Shown piece by piece: positions 6,238-10,866 of a DNA stretch of 10,866 nt. Origin of the DNA: Chloroflexota bacterium (GTDB lineage: Bacteria; Chloroflexota; Dehalococcoidia; DSTF01; RBG-16-68-14). The notes under the pieces are model-generated. The model was given only the letters and a program-made list of their open reading frames with translations, made no database searches and had not been told where the DNA came from. The position numbers and the translations under genes were made by a program. The DNA lies in NCBI GenBank assembly GCA_022561355.1, contig JADFRJ010000062.1, positions 1 through 10,866 of the forward strand. The letters run 5' to 3'. How positions within the stretch are numbered: position 1 is the stretch's first letter; each line of letters begins with the position of its first letter.

Positions 6238-7137
6238 CTAGGCACCATTCGACCGGCCACTGATAGCAGACGAAGCAGAGAGGCGCTTGGCCATCCGGCG
6301 GAGCACCCGCCGATACTTGTTCAACCGAGTCAGAGCATCCCGCGTCTCGGGCAGGCCCGCCGCAAGACCGTCGACATTCCAAAACGAGCATGCTACTTCA
6401 ATAACGTCGTTGTGGTACTGCTCAGGTCCGAAGACACCCTCCGAAGCGAGCCTCATGCTGCGCTCGTCGAAGTCGCTCATGACGCGGCCAGGCATCTGGA
6501 AGGAGATGAGCACGTCCACGAGCGGGGTGACGTACGCAGGGTCGGCGTCGAGGTGCGCCTTCACAACGTCTCGATAGAACGCGTAGTGGCGCGTTTCGTC
6601 CTTCGCGATGCGGCGGAGCGCGCGGGACAGTGTGGCGTCCTGAGCCTCTACGGTGTTGGCTGTGCAGACGTAGAACGCCTGAGTCGCCAGCTCCTGAATC
6701 GTGGTGTAGACCATCGCTTCGAAGGCGCCTTCAAGCTGATGTGAAAAGCCGCCGGCTATGACAGCTTTCCGCCGGCGGCCGCGCTCTGCTGGGTCGCCGT
6801 TGTCCGTGAGGAGCAAGTACGTCTCGAGCAGCGTGGAATGCTGATCTTCCTCCGACGTCCAGACGCGGACGAACTCCTGGAGCGGCGCGAGTGAATCCTG
6901 GAGGCCTTCGTGGAGGACGGCCGTGTACCAAGGGAGGTTTACTTCGGTGAGGAGCGCGGTTTCCACGGCGAGGTACGCCACGTCCGAGAGAGGAGGCGTG
7001 TCGCTGGGCGCATGCAGCGCTTCCAGCGGCAGGAAGTCGCGGTACGACCAGTCGATGCGGGCCGACGCTTCGTTGTGCCGCGCGAGCAGCCGCGCGACCT
7101 CGGGTTCAAGCGAGGTCAGCAGAGGTACGTTGGACAT
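6238..7137 (-). CDS. Acyl-ACP desaturase, soluble di-iron type
   Basis: This is a soluble ferritin-like di-iron desaturase of the plant stearoyl-ACP and mycobacterial DesA1/DesA2 family, acting on acyl chains carried by acyl carrier protein. In 299 residues the iron ligands can be placed at Glu65 (LLTEVNLP), Glu97 and His100 (EEDQH), Glu149 (TIQELA), and Glu181 and His184 (DETRH). This is the expected E, ExxH, E, ExxH order in a four-helix bundle. FQMPGRVM at 213-220 also matches the family. There is no membrane span. The C-terminal ~20 residues are polar and not conserved. The ATG at 7137 lies 20 bases after the stop of the cold-shock gene, indicating an operon. The family is most common in Actinomycetota. 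Double-bond position is not known. Confidence 0.9.
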   Translation of the reverse strand: MSNVPLLTSLEPEVARLLARHNEASARIDWSYRDFLPLEALHAPSDTPPLSDVAYLAVETALLTEVNLPWYTAVLHEGLQDSLAPLQEFVRVWTSEEDQHSTLLETYLLLTDNGDPAERGRRRKAVIAGGFSHQLEGAFEAMVYTTIQELATQAFYVCTANTVEAQDATLSRALRRIAKDETRHYAFYRDVVKAHLDADPAYVTPLVDVLISFQMPGRVMSDFDERSMRLASEGVFGPEQYHNDVIEVACSFWNVDGLAAGLPETRDALTRLNKYRRVLRRMAKRLSASSAISGRSNGA

Positions 7138-7157
7138 GTTGCGCTAGTCGCCTGCTC

Positions 7158-7373
7158 TCAGCTACCGAGACGGACGTGCGAGGCCCGGCTGCGGTTCGGC
7201 TGCTTGGGGTCGGGCTCGACGTCGAACTCGACCTCTTGGCCTTCGTTCAACTCATCGAAGGTGGGCTGATCGACCGAACTGCTGTGGAAGAAGACCTCTT
7301 CCGAGCTGTCGGAGGGCTTGATGAAACCGAATCCTCGGTCACGAACGATCTTGCTGATGCTTCCTGTCGCCAT
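7158..7373 (-). CDS. Cold-shock domain protein
   Basis: A small nucleic-acid chaperone of the CspA type, 71 residues, binding single-stranded RNA or DNA through an OB fold. RNP1 is RGFGFI (13-18) and RNP2 is VFFHSS (27-32), both intact. The usual KWFN before RNP1 is replaced by SKIVRD, a variant of the first strand lacking the surface tryptophan. The acidic stretch EVEFDVEPDPKQPNRSRA is normal for the family. The ATG at 7373 has a full AAGGAGG 7 bases upstream, so translation should be strong. It is the first gene of the leftward series, followed after 20 bases by the acyl-ACP desaturase. Its leader region can fold into hairpins. Confidence 0.95.
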   Translation of the reverse strand: MATGSISKIVRDRGFGFIKPSDSSEEVFFHSSSVDQPTFDELNEGQEVEFDVEPDPKQPNRSRASHVRLGS

Positions 7374-7380
7374 GTGTGTT

Positions 7381-7387
7381 CCTCCTT
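7381..7387 (-). promoter_or_regulatory. Ribosome binding site of the cold-shock gene
   Basis: A perfect AAGGAGG on the minus strand, 7 bases from the ATG. It contrasts with the absence of such sites in the left-hand genes and supports a different host for the two parts of the window. Confidence 0.85.
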
Positions 7388-7450
7388 AGAACCTACGTGG
7401 ACGCTCGGTCAAGCGCCTGAGTTCAATTTCCTAGCTGTTTCTGAATCGAG

Positions 7451-7519
7451 ACCTTCCGACTCGTGTCCAAGTCGCCGAGTGCAGAAGGAAGGTTGGAATC
7501 TTCGCCTGCGGGTCGAAGA
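7451..7519 (-). promoter_or_regulatory. Possible structured leader of the cold-shock mRNA
   Basis: ACCTTCC (7451-7457) pairs with GGAAGGT (7487-7493), enclosing GACT/AGTC (7458-7461 and 7470-7473). A second hairpin pairs TCTTCG (7499-7504) with CGAAGA (7514-7519). Transcribed leftward, these would lie 78 to 146 bases upstream of the cold-shock start. Long folded leaders acting as thermosensors are known for cspA of Escherichia coli. A possible extended -10 (TGCTACAGT, 7547 to 7539) would give a leader of about 160 bases. Both parts are weak evidence. Confidence 0.25.
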
Positions 7520-7599
7520 CAGGGAGCCTGTTGCAAGCACTGTAGCATGCGTGGGCTGGAGTGGCTAGCTTGTCGCCTGCAGCCTGGGGAGGCGCCGAC

Positions 7600-7628
7600 T
7601 TGCGTTGCCAAGGTCAGCTCACTATACT
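7600..7628 (+). promoter_or_regulatory. Candidate sigma-70 promoter for the protease-hydrolase gene
   Basis: TTGCGT (7600-7605), a 17-base spacer and TATACT (7623-7628). The -10 has five of six consensus bases, the -35 only three. It would give a leader of about 195 bases before the ATG at 7832, which is long, so another promoter is possible. Confidence 0.3.
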
Positions 7629-7818
7629 AAGCGCCCGGCTCAATGGGTTCCAAAGGAGAGCTGGCAGGGCATTTGCGGGACAGTTGCTCATGCTGGTGCG
7701 TGCAGCCTCTCGACATCAGTGCGTAGTTGATCTGCGATCGGATCGGCCAGTTGCACAGCGCGGAAAACTTCGTAGGTTGGTGGAGCCGCTGGGTTTCTAT
7801 CGGTTGGGCGTCATAGTC

Positions 7819-7824
7819 AGGAGG
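7819..7824 (+). promoter_or_regulatory. Ribosome binding site of the protease-hydrolase gene
   Basis: AGGAGG lies 7 bases before the ATG at 7832 and fixes that start. Confidence 0.8.
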
Positions 7825-7831
7825 ACGCAAC

Positions 7832-9685
7832 ATGGTGAACAAGATCGGTGACCGAATACTCGATGTAAAGAAAGATCCGTTAGATCTCAGGGACGTGATG
7901 TATGAGCCCTATCTGGACGAGATCCCTTTCGCGATCGCCCACCCAGCTCTCAGATCGCTGACAATACTTGACCAAGGTAAGGAAGGAGCCTGCACCGGCT
8001 TTGGCCTCGCGGCCGTAGCGAATTATCTGCTCGCTAGACATTCGGAGACGAAGGCCAGTGCGTCTCCTGTCAGCCCCCGTATGCTGTACGAGATGGCTAA
8101 GCGTTACGACGAGTGGGAGGGAGAGCATTACGATGGTTCGAGCATTCGAGGCGCCATGAAGGGCTGGCACAAACATGGAGTTTGTCCCGAGAGCGCTTGG
8201 AAATACGACAGTCTTGGCGAACTCACCCCATCACGGCAAGAGGCCGCTCTCAAGAACCGCTTGGGAACGTACTATCGCGTACGTCATCAACATCTTCACC
8301 ACATGCACAGCGCCCTCAGTGAGGTCGGCATCCTCTACGCCAGCGCCGCCGTTCACGAAGGCTGGAATCAGGTGACCGCCGACGGCGAGATTCCACTGAG
8401 GGGCGACCAGCTGGGCGGCCACGCATTCGCAATCGTTGGCTACGACCAGCGTGGCTTCTGGATCCAGAATTCGTGGGGCCCGCGCTGGGGGGCGGGTGGG
8501 CTTGCTCACCTCAGCTACGAAGATTGGTTGGAGAACAGCCGCGACTGTTGGGTCGCAAGGCTTGGAGTCCCGGCGGCCGGGCGGCCCACGGGTCCGGGCA
8601 GCGTAGCGGGGCGTTCTTCCGCCTGGAACTTGGATCCGCAGGAACCAGCGTTGGTGAAGGATATTTCTCTGCACTTTGTCAATCTTGGAAATGAGGGCGA
8701 ATTCTCCCATACAGGCCATTACAGAAGCTCCACAGATTCCATCGACAGGCTCATCACAAAAGGTATCAAGTCCAAGTTCAAGGAGTGGAAGAAGCCTCGG
8801 CTGATGCTCTACGCCCACGGGGGTCTAAACGACGAAGTATCTGCCGGGGTCTACGCTGGGCGGCAACTCGATACATTCATCGACAATGAGATCTACCCGG
8901 TGTTCTTCATGTGGGAGACCGGCTGGAAAGAGACAGTCCGCGGTGTTCTTGAAGACGCGTTTCGTCAGCAGCCGTTCATGGGCTGGCGAGAGGAACTACG
9001 GGAACGCTTCGACGACATGCTCGACGAGGGGATGGAACTCGCCGTGAGGCGAATCGGTCTAGGGAAGTTCTGGAGTCAGATGAAAGGAAACGCCAAGGGC
9101 GCCAGCCTTCCGGATACGGATCCTGTCCGTGGCGCTACGTACCTGGCGCAACAGCTTGGAGCAATGGCCGAGGAAGAAGACATCGAGATTCACTTAGTAA
9201 GCCACTCTGCCGGCTCAATCTTCCATGCGCATCTCCTAGACCAACTCATCGGACGTGGCCTCAAGGTGAAAACAATGACGCTGCTCGCACCGGCCTGCAC
9301 GGTCGATCTCTTCGATGAAAAGATTTGGAGCCAATATAGTAAGGGTAACCTGGAGCGGCTGACAGTCTTCAACCTCAAGGACAAGTTCGAACGGGATGAC
9401 CATGCGGGACCATATAAGAAGAGCGTCCTGTACCTGGTATCGGAGGCGCTAGAGAGTCCGCCCGGAAGACCCATCCTGGGCATGGACAAGTTCGTCGTTC
9501 GCACTCTCAAAAGAAAGCTTGGCAAACCGAGCCCCGGCGAGTCGACTGTAGTCTACTCGGTCGGCGGACGAAAACTGACGCTAACGTCCAATAGCACAAA
9601 GCACACGTCGTTCGACTCTGATCCAGCGACGCTCAACTCAACGCTGAAACTGATCCTAGGCGAGAACCCAAAGAAGCCGTTCTAG
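7832..9685 (+). CDS. Papain-like peptidase fused to an alpha/beta hydrolase
   Basis: A 617-residue two-enzyme protein of unknown role. Residues ~10-245 form a C1A (papain-like) peptidase: LDQGKEGACTGFG gives oxyanion Gln48 and nucleophile Cys54, GGHAFAIVGYD gives His197, and IQNSWGPRWG gives Asn213. There is no prodomain or signal peptide; the domain starts almost at once with ILDVKKDPLDLRD. A Pro/Gly/Ser-rich linker covers about 246-275. Residues ~276-612 form an alpha/beta hydrolase: YAHGGL with oxyanion HGG (329-331), a nucleophile elbow VSHSAGS with Ser459 (SxSxG instead of GxSxG), APAC after the next strand, acid candidates Asp517, Asp522 or Asp523, and a late His591 in KHTSFDSD. Both active sites look complete. 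I recall similar long C1 family peptidases in environmental bacteria, without a known function. It is alone on the plus strand. Cytoplasmic location is inferred. Confidence 0.85.
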   Translation: MVNKIGDRILDVKKDPLDLRDVMYEPYLDEIPFAIAHPALRSLTILDQGKEGACTGFGLAAVANYLLARHSETKASASPVSPRMLYEMAKRYDEWEGEHYDGSSIRGAMKGWHKHGVCPESAWKYDSLGELTPSRQEAALKNRLGTYYRVRHQHLHHMHSALSEVGILYASAAVHEGWNQVTADGEIPLRGDQLGGHAFAIVGYDQRGFWIQNSWGPRWGAGGLAHLSYEDWLENSRDCWVARLGVPAAGRPTGPGSVAGRSSAWNLDPQEPALVKDISLHFVNLGNEGEFSHTGHYRSSTDSIDRLITKGIKSKFKEWKKPRLMLYAHGGLNDEVSAGVYAGRQLDTFIDNEIYPVFFMWETGWKETVRGVLEDAFRQQPFMGWREELRERFDDMLDEGMELAVRRIGLGKFWSQMKGNAKGASLPDTDPVRGATYLAQQLGAMAEEEDIEIHLVSHSAGSIFHAHLLDQLIGRGLKVKTMTLLAPACTVDLFDEKIWSQYSKGNLERLTVFNLKDKFERDDHAGPYKKSVLYLVSEALESPPGRPILGMDKFVVRTLKRKLGKPSPGESTVVYSVGGRKLTLTSNSTKHTSFDSDPATLNSTLKLILGENPKKPF

Positions 9686-9768
9686 ACGCCGGAAGGCTGA
9701 TTGGTGTCAGCCCAGACGCGCACGTGGAACGGCGCTGTCGGCGGAGACTGGTCTACTTCCGGGCGCTC

Positions 9769-10866
9769 TTACCCGCTGAATTTGCGGTACATCGTTACGA
9801 CCGCTGCCCCGCCTAGGCCAAGATTGTGCTGGAGGGCGACCTTGGCGTCCTTCACCTGACGCTTCTCGGCCATCCCCCGCAGCTGCCAGTTCAGCTCGCT
9901 GCACTGGGCCAGGCCGGTCGCGCCGAGCGGGTGTCCTTTAGAAATCAGCCCGCCGGACGGGTTGACCACCCAATCGCCGCCGTACGTCACCGCGCCGGAG
10001 TCGATCAGCTCGCCGCCCTTGCCCTCCGGGCAGAGGCCCAGGCCTTCGTACGTGATCAGTTCGTTGCATGAGAAGCAGTCGTGAAGCTCAATCACGTCCA
10101 CGTCTTCCGGGCCAAGGCCGGACTGCTCGTAGACGGCGGTGGCGGCCTTCTTGGTAAGGTCGGCGCCAACCATCTTGATGCAACTCTTGTCTTCGAAGCT
10201 GCTCGGCATGTCGGTGGCCATGGACATGCCGATGATCTCCACGGCCTGGTCCTCCAGCCCATGCTCGCGCACGAAACGCTCGCTGGCCACGATCGCCGCG
10301 CCGGCGCCGTCGGAAGTGGGGCAGCACTGGAGCTTCGTGAGCGGTTCGTAGACCATCTTTGCGGAGAGAATGTCCTCCAGTGAGTATTCCGTTTGGAACT
10401 GCGAATAAGGGTTGTTCACGGAGTGCAGATGGTTCTTGTGGCCGATCTTGGCGAACTGGAGGGCGGTCGTGCCGTACTTCTCCATATGTTCGCGGCCGGC
10501 GTTACCGAACATCTGCGGCGCCGGCGGCGCCTTCGCGAATTCGTGGAGTTCCAGCATGACCTTGACGTGAGGTTCCATCGGGTTGGCGCGGTCCGTGTAC
10601 TTGACGCCAAGCGAGCCCTTCTCCATCTTCTCGAAGCCCAACGCGAGCACGCAGTCCGCAATCCCGCCTTCGACGAACTGCTTCGCCATGTGCAGCGCTG
10701 TGGAGCCGGTGGCGCAATTGTTGTTCACGTTGTAGATGGGGATGCCGGTGAGCCCCAACTCATACACGGCCCGTTGCCCGCTCGTGGACTCGCCGTAGCA
10801 GTAGCCCACGCAGGCCTGCTCGATTTCGTCATACGCAATCCCGGCATCGGCACGCGCCTTCTCCCC
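9769..10866 (-). CDS. SCP-x type thiolase / lipid-transfer protein, cut by right edge
   Basis: A thiolase-fold enzyme of the SCP-x (sterol carrier protein X) branch, which cleaves 3-ketoacyl-CoA of branched chains or sterol side chains or serves related lipid roles. The frame stays open to the window edge, giving 365 residues; about 25 to 35 N-terminal residues should be missing. The nucleophile Cys is in VNNNCATGSTAL (Cys51 counted from the edge, bases 10714-10716). ELHDCFSCNE and GHPLGATG supply the catalytic His region, and the end LGLGGAAVVTMY is typical of this branch. There is no SCP2 lipid-binding domain: the protein stops right after the thiolase core. Its stop lies 83 bases from the end of the convergent protease-hydrolase gene, with no clear terminator between. 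Together with the P450 it suggests lipid or sterol degradation capacity. Confidence 0.93.
   Translation of the reverse strand, partial: GEKARADAGIAYDEIEQACVGYCYGESTSGQRAVYELGLTGIPIYNVNNNCATGSTALHMAKQFVEGGIADCVLALGFEKMEKGSLGVKYTDRANPMEPHVKVMLELHEFAKAPPAPQMFGNAGREHMEKYGTTALQFAKIGHKNHLHSVNNPYSQFQTEYSLEDILSAKMVYEPLTKLQCCPTSDGAGAAIVASERFVREHGLEDQAVEIIGMSMATDMPSSFEDKSCIKMVGADLTKKAATAVYEQSGLGPEDVDVIELHDCFSCNELITYEGLGLCPEGKGGELIDSGAVTYGGDWVVNPSGGLISKGHPLGATGLAQCSELNWQLRGMAEKRQVKDAKVALQHNLGLGGAAVVTMYRKFSG

Larger units (their letters stand above)
7374..7831. other. 458-bp divergent intergenic region
   Basis: It separates the leftward cold-shock gene from the rightward protease-hydrolase. It holds the cold-shock ribosome site, inverted repeats at 7451-7519, a weak leftward promoter candidate near 7539-7547, a rightward promoter candidate at 7600-7628 and the ribosome site of the protease-hydrolase. 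No protein gene or tRNA is recognised in it. Confidence 0.7.

Noticed and set aside
6232..6744. Plus-strand frame of 170 codons opposite the acyl-ACP desaturase
   Set aside because: Shadow of a gene with all di-iron ligands; composition rich in Arg, Val and His without family pattern.
7407..7412. TTGACC on the minus strand as -35 of the cold-shock gene
   Set aside because: The matching -10 position holds CTAAGG, part of the ribosome site, not a promoter hexamer.
8231..8818. Long minus-strand frame of 195 codons opposite the protease-hydrolase
   Set aside because: Antisense to a gene with clear catalytic motifs; long antisense frames are expected in GC-rich DNA.
9695..9712. Hairpin GGCTGA/TCAGCC between the convergent protease-hydrolase and thiolase genes as a terminator
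   Set aside because: Only a 6-bp stem with no T-run on either side.
1..10866. CRISPR arrays, tRNA or rRNA genes, insertion sequences, integrase or attachment sites
   Set aside because: Looked for on both strands; no regularly spaced repeats, cloverleaf with CCA end, transposase motifs or terminal inverted repeats were seen.

Overview
The window appears to be two kinds of DNA joined together. Bases 1 to about 1500 are AT-rich (roughly 40% GC by eye). They carry a tight leftward cluster rnhB - rpmF - nusB with very short spacers and no Shine-Dalgarno sequences. The L32 protein has a long lysine-rich tail. This looks like a small-genome bacterium, and the L32 tail and NusB sequence suggest the Patescibacteria (CPR) type. 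From about 1860 to the right edge the DNA is GC-rich (roughly 60%), uses strong AAGGAGG-type ribosome sites, and encodes metabolism expected of a free-living high-GC bacterium. A cytochrome P450, a plant/actinobacterial-type acyl-ACP desaturase and an SCP-x type thiolase suggest Actinomycetota or Chloroflexota-like soil or sediment organisms. The change of composition falls inside one intact reading frame, a membrane fatty-acid desaturase. Its first ~260 codons are GC-rich and its last ~115 are AT-richer. This is either an assembly chimera through a conserved gene or a true mosaic gene.

Layout, left to right. All genes are on the minus strand except the protease-hydrolase. nusB (cut by the left edge), rpmF and rnhB come first; rnhB contains a perfect 42-bp palindrome that is translated in frame. 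A probable bidirectional terminator follows, then the membrane desaturase, a P450 with a small palindrome upstream, a 342-bp stretch with a possible gene remnant, and a DEAD-box RNA helicase. Next are a small protein made of two similar halves, an acyl-ACP desaturase and a cold-shock protein with a possibly structured leader. A 458-bp divergent region follows. Then comes a plus-strand 617-residue protein that joins a papain-like cysteine peptidase to an alpha/beta hydrolase. Last, convergent with it and cut by the right edge, is an SCP-x type thiolase.

How the genes may work together: the leftward series cold-shock protein, acyl-ACP desaturase, small repeat protein, DEAD-box helicase, P450 and membrane desaturase combines RNA chaperoning and unwinding with two unrelated ways of making unsaturated fatty acids. 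That is a plausible cold-response and membrane-fluidity neighbourhood. The P450 and thiolase fit lipid or sterol-like metabolism. The protease-hydrolase fusion is the least understood gene. It has two apparently complete active sites and no secretion signal, and its role cannot be told from the sequence.
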